DNA of 64,000 nucleotides, from NCBI RefSeq assembly GCF_042432445.1, contig NZ_JBHLXE010000033.1:9343-73342 (forward strand), written 5' to 3'. The notes under the pieces were generated by a model. That model made no database searches, was not told the origin of the DNA, and worked only from the letters and a program-made list of their open reading frames with translations. Every line of letters begins with the position of its first letter. Position 1 is the stretch's first letter. The translations under genes were made by a program, and so were the position numbers. The stretch comes from Thorsellia kenyensis. GTDB taxonomy: Bacteria; Pseudomonadota; Gammaproteobacteria; Enterobacterales; Thorselliaceae. Positions 46,402-54,416 of the stretch are shown here, piece after piece.

Positions 46402-47493
46402 ATGAAAATAGTTAAAAAGGCAATTTCATTGATTACATTAACCATATTATTTCCACTAGCTTCACAAGCAAATGTAGACTCTCTTGCAAACAAAAGTTGG
46501 GATGAAGTAGTTAGCCAGGCTAAAGATGAAGGAGAAATAAATTTTAATGTTTGGTATTTACAACCAAGATGGAGAGATTTCGTTAAAGAATTTGAAAATG
46601 AGTATGGTATCAAAGTTAACATTGCTGAAGGTACAATCGATGCTCAATTCAACAAATTGCTCTCGGAAAAAAATGATAAGATAGGAAAAATTGATGTAAT
46701 CGCTTTAGCCACTAGCCGCTTTCCTATTGTTCAAAAAAATGAAGCCATCGCCAGACTCAATTGGATCCCTGAATATAGTGATAAAGTCAATTTCATAGAA
46801 GGATTTGATACAGGTGAATATGCCGTAGCATTTTGGGGAAATCAAACAGGCATTGCTTACGATCCTGACAGAATATCTGAAGAGTCACTTCCGCAAACTT
46901 TTGATGAACTCAATTCCTGGATCAAAAATAACCCTTATATGTTTGGGTATAACGATCCTAATAATGGTGGAGCAGGTAATGCATTTATTCAAAGAGCCAC
47001 TGTTTTAACAAGTGGAGAATTTGATTTTTCTAGTACTACTGTAGATCCTAAAGTTGTTACTAATTGGTCTAAAACTTGGCAATGGTTTGTAGACAATAAA
47101 GAAAACATAGTCTTAACAGGCTCAGGTGCGGATAGCATCACTCGCTTAAATGATGGAGAGTTTATTCTTGTGCCTGCTTGGGAAGACCATTTAGCAGGTC
47201 TACAAAAGGCAGGAGCAATTACTCCACGACTTAAATTTTACGTACCAGAATTTGGCATGCTCGGTGGAGGTAACATTATTGCAATGCCAGCTAATGCGAA
47301 GAATTCAGCTGCTGCTGCAGTGTTTATCAATTGGTTGACTAGTGAAGCAACTCAGAAAAAGCTTAATACCGAATTTGGTACCGTACCAATGATCAAAAAT
47401 CAACTTGACCCAAATAATCAAGTTTTAGGATTTTCCGCTGAATATGGGGCTGAACTGAAAAAACAGTTCGTTACCAAAGTCATGATGAAATAA
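46402..47493 (+). CDS. ABC importer periplasmic substrate-binding protein
   Basis: The 363-residue protein has a signal peptide (MKIVKKAISLITLTILFPLASQA) and the SBP_bac_1/6-type two-lobe fold. Visible landmarks are EGEINFNVWYLQPRWRDFVKEF, AVAFWGNQTGIAYDPD and the C-terminal AAAAVFINWLTSEATQKKL. The family includes binders of polyamines, phosphonates, ferric ions and sugar phosphates; the ligand pocket residues cannot be assigned by eye. It follows the permeases by 35 bases and closes the operon. AAAGGAG lies before the ATG. Confidence 0.88.
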   Translation: MKIVKKAISLITLTILFPLASQANVDSLANKSWDEVVSQAKDEGEINFNVWYLQPRWRDFVKEFENEYGIKVNIAEGTIDAQFNKLLSEKNDKIGKIDVIALATSRFPIVQKNEAIARLNWIPEYSDKVNFIEGFDTGEYAVAFWGNQTGIAYDPDRISEESLPQTFDELNSWIKNNPYMFGYNDPNNGGAGNAFIQRATVLTSGEFDFSSTTVDPKVVTNWSKTWQWFVDNKENIVLTGSGADSITRLNDGEFILVPAWEDHLAGLQKAGAITPRLKFYVPEFGMLGGGNIIAMPANAKNSAAAAVFINWLTSEATQKKLNTEFGTVPMIKNQLDPNNQVLGFSAEYGAELKKQFVTKVMMK

Positions 47494-47604
47494 TTTTAGT
47501 CTCAGTGGAAATGCCTGTTACTTTAAATTTATTCAATTATTTTACTACTCAAAAGCTAATGCTATATATTTAGTTTTTGAGTAACTTATCTTAAAAGGTA
47601 ATAT

Positions 47605-48279
47605 ATGTTGATTACAGATTCGATTACACTCTCTACAGACAAATTTAATGCAGAAGGCGATGTCCTTTTTTTTCCGGGAAATACAATTATCTGCCATCTC
47701 GATAGGCAATCTAGTCTATTTAATAAATTAGTAAAATTTTATGACGTATTAGAATCATTTAATAACCACAATCAAATAATTGCGCAGCTGCCCGTAGATA
47801 GTTATCACATGACTATCTTTGATAGTACTTCAAAAATAGAGGGTAAGTTTAATTTTCCTAAAGGAAAAGGAATTGAATCACTCGATGATTCAAATACCTT
47901 TATTATAAATGCATTAAAAGAAAGTAAATTAACGACTGCTCCTAAAGAAATGTATGTTGAATCCATAAAATTTGCCTCTGGAACAATTGGCCTTGGCTTA
48001 GTTGAAAAAGATTTAGTTAAAAAACCTTTGAGACATCTGAGAGACAAATTATCTCAATTAACTAATATCAAACATCCAGGGCATGATGAATATAAGTTCC
48101 ATATTACATTAGCTTATTTTTGCAAAATACCTAATGAGAAACAGAATGACGAATTAACAATGATGCTTTCTGGCTTTTATGATGAGTTAACACAGGAAGA
48201 TAAAAGCGTCACCTTGGGAAAAGCTGAGTTTTGCACATTTGAAAATATGTACAAATTCAATCCTATCTATATGTTTTAA
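47605..48279 (+). CDS. 2H-phosphoesterase-like protein (DUF1868 family)
   Basis: The 224-residue cytosolic protein has the two H-x-T motifs of the 2H (LigT-like) phosphoesterase superfamily, YHMTIFD at residues 67-73 and KFHITLAYF at 164-172. The spacing of about 98 residues is right for the paired catalytic histidines. The overall wording resembles DUF1868, whose members are thought to act on cyclic nucleotides or RNA ends; the actual substrate is unknown. It lies 110 bases after the ABC binding-protein gene on the same strand, so it may be read from the same transcript. AAAAGGTAATAT precedes the ATG. Confidence 0.75.
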   Translation: MLITDSITLSTDKFNAEGDVLFFPGNTIICHLDRQSSLFNKLVKFYDVLESFNNHNQIIAQLPVDSYHMTIFDSTSKIEGKFNFPKGKGIESLDDSNTFIINALKESKLTTAPKEMYVESIKFASGTIGLGLVEKDLVKKPLRHLRDKLSQLTNIKHPGHDEYKFHITLAYFCKIPNEKQNDELTMMLSGFYDELTQEDKSVTLGKAEFCTFENMYKFNPIYMF

Positions 48280-48939
48280 GAATACTTTTTGATGCGCAGT
48301 AAATACTAAAAAGGCTTCATTGTGAATATAAGAACAAGTGTTGTCTAATTAAAGCAACTGAACAATCAAACAGATGCTATCTATTAGTGGACTGTTACTA
48401 TACATGCAATGAATATAATATGGGGACTAAATCATAATCAATTAATTCTCAACTTAGTTTTCCTATGCCGCGGAAGGTTATGATCCATAATGAAAAGTGA
48501 AAGTTTATGCCGAAAATTTGCACGGTCATTGGCAACCTTTTCGTGGCATCTTGCCAGTGTGAGAAAGCTTGGATTTACTATCTTAGCGCCATCTTATCCG
48601 GCAAGCATTTGAGCCGTTGATGAAAAACTGGAAATTGAGATTTTAGAAAGGAACAAAGAGATCGACCTAGTTCATCTATTCGTAGCTTATCTACCTTAAC
48701 TCTAATTAAGTTTCATGGTGAAGAATTTGAAATGAACCAGAAGCCGACAAATACGTATTTTAAATATACATTTACGCGGCGAGGAATTGTTGCATGCTTT
48801 GTTCACTCTCCAATTATATTTGTTGTGCTTGAAGTGCAACAATAGAAAGGCTTAAATCACAACTAGAATCACAACTAGAATCTTAACTACAATCTTAACT
48901 ACAATCGTAAAAAAAGAATTTTGTCCCTTTTATCCCCCT
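48280..48939. other. Decayed non-coding stretch before the IS3 remnant
   Basis: About 660 bases with stops in all frames. The part around 48460-48720 has mixed composition and short codon-like runs but no recognisable protein. A degenerate element at 48758-48865 is shared with 36807-36915, and a 12-bp tandem repeat follows at 48857-48904. Confidence 0.45.
48857..48904. repeat. Two pairs of a 12-bp tandem repeat
   Basis: TCACAACTAGAA occurs twice (48857-48880), followed without gap by TCTTAACTACAA twice (48881-48904). The second pair differs from the first at three of twelve positions, so the array looks like an old duplication that diverged and duplicated again. Confidence 0.9.
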
Positions 48940-48988
48940 CTATGTCACAATACCTGTCCGTTGATAATTTTATAATAAGGACAGACAA

Positions 48989-49585
48989 ATGAGTAAATAT
49001 ACAGTAGAATTCAAAGAAACAATTTTAACTAAATTATAGACTGGTGACTACATAATTATCACTGAATTAGATAAGCACTATAACATATCTAAAAGTACAC
49101 TTTATGATTGGAAAGCTAAAGTCACAGCCGACTCTAAAGAAAATATTATAAAAAATAAAGCACAGCATAAAAAGACTAACAATAAAGCTAAGTCTAGTCT
49201 CCCTGCTAGTAAATTAAATGAAGCACAGAAAAAACTTAATATTATCATAGCTACAGCGACCTTAAATGATGCTGAATCAACCTCTGATTTAATTGAAAAA
49301 ATTGTTTTAAAGGAGAATATTAAGAAGGACGAATTAACACTTCATTCTGATAATGGCAGCCCTATGACAGGCTACACAATGAAGGCTAAATTAGAGCATT
49401 TAGGTGTTATTGCTTCATATAGCCGCCCTGCAGTGAGTAACGATAATGCTTTTTCTTAGAGTTTATTTGGAAGCATGAAAACACGTAAACAATATCCGAG
49501 AGAAGGTTTTAAAAGTATTGAAGATGCGAGAGAGTGGGTACTCAGTTTTATGGATTGTTACAACAATGAACACAGGCATAGTGGT
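48989..49585 (+). pseudogene. IS3-family transposase, collapsed OrfA-OrfB
   Basis: A single frame from the ATG at 48989 reads MSKYTVEFKETILTKL, a TAG, then the OrfA helix-turn-helix (HYNISKSTLYDWKAKV). It jumps into the second half of OrfB (LIEKIVLKENIKKDELTLHSDNGSPMTG, SRPAVSNDNAFS). About the first 180 codons of OrfB, with the first catalytic Asp, are missing. A second TAG (49457) stands exactly where the family has the catalytic Glu (S-E-S-LF). The frame then continues SLFGSMKTRKQYP to YNNEHRHSG, where IS sequence ends. It cannot encode an active transposase. Confidence 0.88.
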
Positions 49586-49873
49586 GTCGTTCATCTGGTT
49601 CTGGAAAATTGCGCGGATGTGTTCCACTCCTTTGCAAAACGCTATATATCCGAATCCGGCGAATATATTGATGCGCATGTGGAACTGGATCACGAACACT
49701 CTGAGTTGGGCAAAGAGCTGTACGACAACCTCACAGAAGAACAATTCGTGAGAATGGCACGCCTTTGCGAACATTGCTGGCATATGCTTAAATTGCTGCT
49801 CAACCGAGTGGCAGTACTAACGCTTCAGGATATTGGCGCCAAAGGGCGTTCAAAAGACTTGGCCATGACTTAA
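49475..49873 (+). CDS. Chimeric frame: IS3 OrfB end fused to a truncated His-rich helical protein
   Basis: From the ATG at 49475 the first 37 residues (MKTRKQYPREGFKSIEDARE to NNEHRHSG) are the end of IS3 OrfB. After the junction near 49585 the frame stays open for about 95 residues of unrelated sequence, with YIDAHVELDHEHSELGKELY and MARLCEHCWHMLKLLLNRV. The H-x-E-x-D-x-E-H cluster and helical character recall haem-oxygenase-like metal proteins, but I cannot assign a family. GC content is plainly higher than in the rest of the window. The original 5' end of this gene is lost. Whether the fusion is translated is unknown. Confidence 0.45.
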   Translation: MKTRKQYPREGFKSIEDAREWVLSFMDCYNNEHRHSGVVHLVLENCADVFHSFAKRYISESGEYIDAHVELDHEHSELGKELYDNLTEEQFVRMARLCEHCWHMLKLLLNRVAVLTLQDIGAKGRSKDLAMT

Positions 49874-49903
49874 TGTGGAATAGGGGAGTTCTAGTTGGAG
49901 GTA

Positions 49904-50518
49904 ATGTTGAACAAACTTTATAGAAATATGTCGGTGGAAGAATTTGAGAAAGGATACTTCTACGCGACTGAACTGAAAGCCTTCGCTAAAGAGTTGGGCA
50001 TTGATGTGGGAACCTTGAGGAAAAATGAGGTGGAAGACCATATCAAGGCCCGTCTGTCGAGAAGTGAAGACACGCCACTACCTAAAAGTGTTTCAAACCG
50101 GAAGACCGGCGGAAGCCGGGATAGACTGTCGCCCGACTCTTATGTCGTTAACTATGTCAGTGACAAAACGACCAAAGCGTTCCTGAAGGAAGAGATCTCA
50201 AAAAGAGATTTTGATCTCAAGGATAAGTCCGGACAATGGTACTGGCTGAACGATTGGCGTAAAGAGCAGCTCAGAAACAACCAGAAAATTACATATCGGG
50301 AATTAATAGACCGACTTTATGAGCTGATGACCACCAAGGGAAGGCTGCCAAGAATTCCGTCTACCCGATTCAACAATTTCATCACCGACTTCTTGGCGGC
50401 CCCCGAAAATGAAGGCGCGACTCGTCAGGAAGCGATGGTCGAATGGGAAAGACTGAAAAAAATGCCGGTACAGAAGAATTATCAGGAATATAAAAAATTT
50501 CGTAATGAAACTGCCTGA
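49904..50518 (+). CDS. SAP-domain-like protein, horizontally acquired
   Basis: The 204-residue basic protein opens with a region that looks like a SAP-type helix-extended-loop-helix (about 5-45; MSVEEFEKGYFYATELKAFAKELGIDVG, then TLRKNEVEDHIKARL). Such domains bind DNA or RNA. The rest (about 75-200) is helical and charged, with WYWLNDWRKEQLRNN, and I do not recognise it. GGAGG at 49897-49901 is close to the ATG at 49904 and at normal distance to a TTG at 49907; another TTG at 49895 also lies in frame. GC is about half, far above the window, so it is foreign. It is intact in length and may be functional. Confidence 0.55.
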   Translation: MLNKLYRNMSVEEFEKGYFYATELKAFAKELGIDVGTLRKNEVEDHIKARLSRSEDTPLPKSVSNRKTGGSRDRLSPDSYVVNYVSDKTTKAFLKEEISKRDFDLKDKSGQWYWLNDWRKEQLRNNQKITYRELIDRLYELMTTKGRLPRIPSTRFNNFITDFLAAPENEGATRQEAMVEWERLKKMPVQKNYQEYKKFRNETA

Positions 50519-50579
50519 TAATTCACCCTGTGACTGCCATATGGCATGGAAATAAACAAATCAATTTAAGGAAAACACC

Positions 50580-50606
50580 ATGAATTTGACTTATTGTGAG
50601 CAATAA
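50580..50606 (+). pseudogene. Stub of a foreign gene cut by the right IS3 end
   Basis: AAGGAAAACACC is followed by ATG and the eight codons MNLTYCEQ, then TAA. A good ribosome site before so short a frame, 18 bases upstream of the IS3 left-end copy, suggests the start of a third foreign gene truncated by the insertion or rearrangement. Confidence 0.35.
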
Positions 50607-50623
50607 ACATCTGCTTGGTCCAC

Positions 50624-50718
50624 CTATGTCATAATAACTGTCCGTTGATAATTTTATAATAAGGACAGACAAATGAGTAAATATACAGCAGAATTCAAAG
50701 AAAAAATTTTAACTAAAT
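50624..50718 (+). repeat. Second copy of the IS3-family left end
   Basis: It matches 48940-49034 over 95 bases with four differences and includes CTGTCC...GGACAG before the OrfA start and the codons MSKYTAEFKEKILTK. The match ends at AACTAAAT, after which sequence is unrelated. This copy does not have the early TAG present in the left copy because it ends before it. Confidence 0.9.
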
Positions 50719-50768
50719 GATTTACATAGGTCAACTAGACAACGTTATCGATATAATATGCTCTTTAT

Positions 50769-51737
50769 TCAGCTATTTTGATATAGATTTGACAAATACG
50801 CATCAAAATTCCTATCATAGCTATCTAAATATTTTTGCGTAACAGGCTGTACATCAGAAGCAAACCCTTGATTTGTACAGACATAAATGACAGGCAATGC
50901 CCCTCCCTCACTTACCACAAACATAAATCCTTCTTTTTCAATGGTGGAGCAACCGAAACGACCTAATCTGTCCATTGCAATGATAGACATTGCTCCTGAA
51001 CGTTTGTCTAAATCATTAAGTTTTTCGTAATGATCTCTCAATGCCGTCTCACACGCTTGTTGTACTGAGATTCCAGTAGACAGTAATCTAACAACTTCAT
51101 AAGAAAGGCATCCTTTCATAATGTCATCACCAGAACCAACAGCAACAGCAGCACCAATTGAGCTATCCGCGTAACAACCAGCACCCAACATAGGTACATG
51201 GCTAACCACTCCACTTCTTTTCATGAACCAATCAGCACCTGATAATCCCGCAGCAATGGTTCCTTCCTTATCTACACCTAAAAAAGCAGCTGAACCAAAA
51301 TGGCGAACATCTGACTTATTTATATTTCTATTAAGACATTTTTGCCAAATTGTTTTAGCGTTATCTGTTAAAATATTCTCAATTTGCGCACCGCGCTGTT
51401 TTGCATAATCAAGGACACTTTCCCCTGTGCGTACACTGTCAGTAACCCTGTCACTTAAAAGCTGCGCATATTGAAAGGGGTGTTTAAGATCAGTTACATT
51501 CGTGACTGCCCCAAACCCTAGTGTATCCCCATCCATGAATGCAGCATCTAGCTGAACTATGCCATCTCTATTAGGAAGAGCACCAAGACCGGCAAAATAA
51601 ATTGTTGGATCACTTTCCATTTCAGTCATAGCGCGTTGCATAGCCGCTGCAATGCTTTCACCATTTTGAAGCATTAATCCAGCATGATTAATCGCCGATT
51701 GAGACATACGCCAAGCACCTATAATACAATTTTTCAT
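50769..51737 (-). CDS. Asparaginase/isoaspartyl-peptidase family protein (Ntn hydrolase fold)
   Basis: The 322-residue protein resembles the type 2 asparaginase/glycosylasparaginase family in overall layout (SAINHAGLMLQNGESIAAAM, VQLDAAFMDGD, GAVTNVTDLKHPFQYAQLL, VPMLGAGCYAD). In active members autocleavage exposes a Thr in HDT-x-G. Here the site reads HFGSAAFLGVD (about residues 146-156), so Ser149 would replace Thr. The usual GRVGD and TGxGE motifs read GVVSH and VGSGDD. Either this is a distinct subfamily with altered specificity or an inactive one. AAAGGT precedes the ATG. It is a single gene directly beside the foreign IS3 segment. Confidence 0.75.
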   Translation of the reverse strand: MKNCIIGAWRMSQSAINHAGLMLQNGESIAAAMQRAMTEMESDPTIYFAGLGALPNRDGIVQLDAAFMDGDTLGFGAVTNVTDLKHPFQYAQLLSDRVTDSVRTGESVLDYAKQRGAQIENILTDNAKTIWQKCLNRNINKSDVRHFGSAAFLGVDKEGTIAAGLSGADWFMKRSGVVSHVPMLGAGCYADSSIGAAVAVGSGDDIMKGCLSYEVVRLLSTGISVQQACETALRDHYEKLNDLDKRSGAMSIIAMDRLGRFGCSTIEKEGFMFVVSEGGALPVIYVCTNQGFASDVQPVTQKYLDSYDRNFDAYLSNLYQNS

Positions 51738-51875
51738 ATAAAACCTTTTGTTGAACTTTGATCTAATTCTAGCTTTAAATCTAGCTAAGCTTTGTCTTCT
51801 GCATCCTTGGAACTGATAGGAATGATTTTTTTATTAGTCTTGTTTTGCTCTGATGTTGATTCGTGCTACCTAAAT

Positions 51876-52199
51876 TTACTTCAGTTGTGACCACGTAACA
51901 GCTCCAGCACCAGTTACATTAGGATTTCGACTACAATGTAAAATCATATTATTATTTAATGAGATGATCGCTCCCTCTGAATAAAATTGGCCGTTATAGA
52001 TACAACACGCCTGCTGTCTACAAAGCCTTGCTATCTCATTCTGATTACCATTTTGATTACTTACAGGTAACGTTATCTGAGGCTGTAATGTAACCTCTGG
52101 ACTTTTTGCATGGGAACCAATAAAGGAGGATATAAAAAGCACCAACACTCCCGCTTTTAATACATTTAATAATCCTTTAAATTTCATATGATTGTTCAT
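51876..52199 (-). CDS. Small secreted protein with DUF1496 domain
   Basis: The 107-residue protein has a hydrophobic signal (about residues 10-30) and a Cys-rich C-terminal domain with ACCIYNGQFYSEGAIISL and MILHCSRN, which match the DUF1496 pattern (CCY-x-G-x-YSEGAVI...C). These are small periplasmic or exported proteins of unknown function in gammaproteobacteria. A start two codons earlier (52205) would place AAGGA immediately against the ATG. The ATG at 52199 has AAGGA at six bases and is preferred. It stands alone between the asparaginase-like gene and pgm. Confidence 0.75.
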   Translation of the reverse strand: MNNHMKFKGLLNVLKAGVLVLFISSFIGSHAKSPEVTLQPQITLPVSNQNGNQNEIARLCRQQACCIYNGQFYSEGAIISLNNNMILHCSRNPNVTGAGAVTWSQLK

Positions 52200-52307
52200 T
52201 CTCATTCCTTAATATTATCTTAATTAATGGTAAGTAAACTTATTGCTATAATACCTTATTAATTGGCTTGCGTACAAAAAAGTATCAGTAAGTTTAGCAA
52301 AATAATA

Positions 52308-53966
52308 CTATTTACCCAGTGCGTTGGAAACTATTTGAACGGCTTCTTTCGCTATTAGATTAAGATGATCTTGGTTGACAAAACTTTCGCAGTAAATTTT
52401 ATACGCTTCTTCTGTACCAGAAGGTCTCGCAGCAAACCATCCATTTTCTGTCACAACTTTAAGACCTCCTATGGGCGCATTGTTTCCTGGTGCATGCGTA
52501 ATTCTTTCTGTCACCTTGTCACCTGCAAGATGCGTTGCATCTACTTGTTGAGCTGTTAATTGGCTAAGTATTTTTTTATCTTCATGTGTTGCGCTAGCTT
52601 GAATACGTTGATACACAGGAGAACCATATGTTTTAGCTAATTCATTATAATGTACTTGAGGATTTTTCCCTGTTTTAGCAGTAATTTCCGCTGCTAAAAG
52701 ACACATTATGATACCGTCTTTATCTGTCGACCATGGGGTTCCATCGTGCCTTAAAAATGAAGCGCCCGCACTTTCCTCACCACCGAAACCAATTTTGCCA
52801 TTGTAAAGACCCTCTACGAACCACTTGAAGCCAACCGGTACTTCTAAAAGCTGGCGATTTATTCCCTTTACAACTCTATCAATCATGGCACTAGATACCA
52901 ACGTTTTTCCTACCGCTAAAGATTTATCCCAGTGCGGCCTATGCTGGAATAAATAGTTAATAGCAACTGCTAGGTAATGATTAGGGTTCATTAATCCAGC
53001 TGGAGTCACTATACCATGTCTATCATAATCAGGATCGTTTGCAAAAGCGATATCGAACTTATCTTTAATCTTTAATAGACTTGCCATCGCATCTTCTGAA
53101 GAACAATCCATTCTAATTATCCCATCATGATCAAGAGGCATAAATCTAAAAGTTTGATCTATTGAATCATTCACAAGTGTTAAATTGAGATTATAATAAT
53201 TTGCTATCTCTTCCCAATATCGAATACCGGCCCCACCTAGAGGATCAACTCCCAAAGAGAGATTCGCACCTTGAATGCAGTTGATGTCGATAACTTTATC
53301 TAGTTCTTGAATATATGGCATCATAACATCTTTTTCAATAATGCAAGCAGCCTTCATCGCTTTAGAAAAAGGCATTCGCTTTACATTAGCCATTAAAGAA
53401 TCATCTTTTGCTCTAGCGTCTAAAAATTGGTTAGCCCTTTTTTCAATTAATCCTGTGATATCAGTATCTGCTGGACCACCATTAGGGGGATTATATTTAA
53501 TTCCACCATCTTCAGGTGGGTTGTGTGATGGTGTTATTACGATTCCATCAGCTAATCCGATTGGATTTTGGGCATTATAATTTAATATTGCATGAGATAT
53601 TGCGGGTGTTGGTGTATAACCATTATCTGGTTGTATAAATGTTTGAACGCCATTGGCAGCAAATACTTCGATAACTGAAATAAAAGCAGACTCAGATAAT
53701 GCATGTGTATCTTTACCTATAAAACAGGGCCCCGTAATTCCCTGTTCTCGTCTTATCTCACATATAGCTTGAGCGATAGCAAGAATATGCGCCTCATTAA
53801 AAGTTTGTTTCAAAGAAGTTCCTCTATGACCTGAAGTACCAAATTTTACTTTATGGCTTACCTCATTTATAGCAGGCTGTGATACATAATATTGAGAGGT
53901 TAACTCTGCGATATTGATTAAATCGTTTGATAAAGGGAGCTGTCCTGCTCTTTCATGTTTTGCCAT
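52308..53966 (-). CDS. pgm: Phosphoglucomutase (alpha-D-glucose phosphate-specific)
   Basis: Pgm interconverts glucose-1-phosphate and glucose-6-phosphate, feeding UDP-glucose synthesis for envelope sugars. The 552-residue sequence closely follows the enteric enzyme: KVKFGTSGHRGTSLKQTFNE, the phosphoserine loop GIVITPSHNPPEDGGIKYNP, the metal loop DPDYDRHGIV and GFGGEESAGASFLR. The C-terminal phosphate-binding motif RPSGTEEAYKIY is intact. AGAGGGT lies before the ATG. A near-perfect 20-bp palindrome sits just upstream (separate entry). Confidence 0.97.
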   Translation of the reverse strand: MAKHERAGQLPLSNDLINIAELTSQYYVSQPAINEVSHKVKFGTSGHRGTSLKQTFNEAHILAIAQAICEIRREQGITGPCFIGKDTHALSESAFISVIEVFAANGVQTFIQPDNGYTPTPAISHAILNYNAQNPIGLADGIVITPSHNPPEDGGIKYNPPNGGPADTDITGLIEKRANQFLDARAKDDSLMANVKRMPFSKAMKAACIIEKDVMMPYIQELDKVIDINCIQGANLSLGVDPLGGAGIRYWEEIANYYNLNLTLVNDSIDQTFRFMPLDHDGIIRMDCSSEDAMASLLKIKDKFDIAFANDPDYDRHGIVTPAGLMNPNHYLAVAINYLFQHRPHWDKSLAVGKTLVSSAMIDRVVKGINRQLLEVPVGFKWFVEGLYNGKIGFGGEESAGASFLRHDGTPWSTDKDGIIMCLLAAEITAKTGKNPQVHYNELAKTYGSPVYQRIQASATHEDKKILSQLTAQQVDATHLAGDKVTERITHAPGNNAPIGGLKVVTENGWFAARPSGTEEAYKIYCESFVNQDHLNLIAKEAVQIVSNALGK

Positions 53967-54416
53967 ATCATAACCCTCTTAAATAGTAGTATAGAGATCT
54001 CTCTACTCATTAAAAATAACCGTTTTATTTCAATTGCATTAACTAAAATGATTTGTAGCCTCACTATTAAATAATTCAATCATCAACAATATGATTTTAC
54101 TAGAGATAAAATGAAAATTTGTGACTCATTCTACTAAAATTTACTTTATATGATCAGATTATTATATAGAGTATTGCTATTTGTTACAATTTGAAGTAAA
54201 ACATTTCAACTTCTTATTAAACCAATCGTTTACATTAGTTTCTGCACACTTAATTTATTTCTTGAATTCTTACGGTATTTTAAAAATAGATATATTATAA
54301 TGTCTTTAGTAAGTTTATTAAAATAATAGTCCTTTTTTGCACGCCTGCAGTAATCTCATACTATCACTTGTCAAATTGATTTATTAAAAGAATAACCCAT
54401 TTTATTTAGGTAGACC
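53967..54416. other. Divergent intergenic region, pgm / hydrolase
   Basis: About 450 AT-rich bases between divergent genes. Apart from the palindrome next to pgm I see no gene, repeat or clear promoter. Confidence 0.45.
53988..54007 (-). promoter_or_regulatory. 20-bp palindrome in the pgm leader
   Basis: AGTATAGAGATCTCTCTACT reads the same on both strands except at one symmetric pair of positions. It begins about 22 bases upstream of the pgm ATG, so it could be an operator or, if transcribed, a leader hairpin near the ribosome site. No known consensus is matched. Confidence 0.4.

Larger units (their letters stand above)
48940..50718 (+). mobile_element. Foreign segment bounded by two direct copies of an IS3-family left end
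   Basis: The 95-base left end of an IS3-type element (48940-49034: upstream region plus the first codons of OrfA) recurs in the same orientation at 50624-50718 with four mismatches. Between the copies lie a collapsed IS3 transposase frame and about 1 kb of clearly GC-richer DNA. The right copy stops abruptly after the first codons of OrfA. The whole looks like a composite-transposon-like or recombination-formed insertion now in decay. No target duplication was identifiable. Confidence 0.65.

Noticed and set aside
49463..49783. Long open frame on the minus strand across the IS3/foreign junction
   Set aside because: It is the shadow of the plus-strand chimeric frame; it has no ribosome site and its residues do not look like a protein family.
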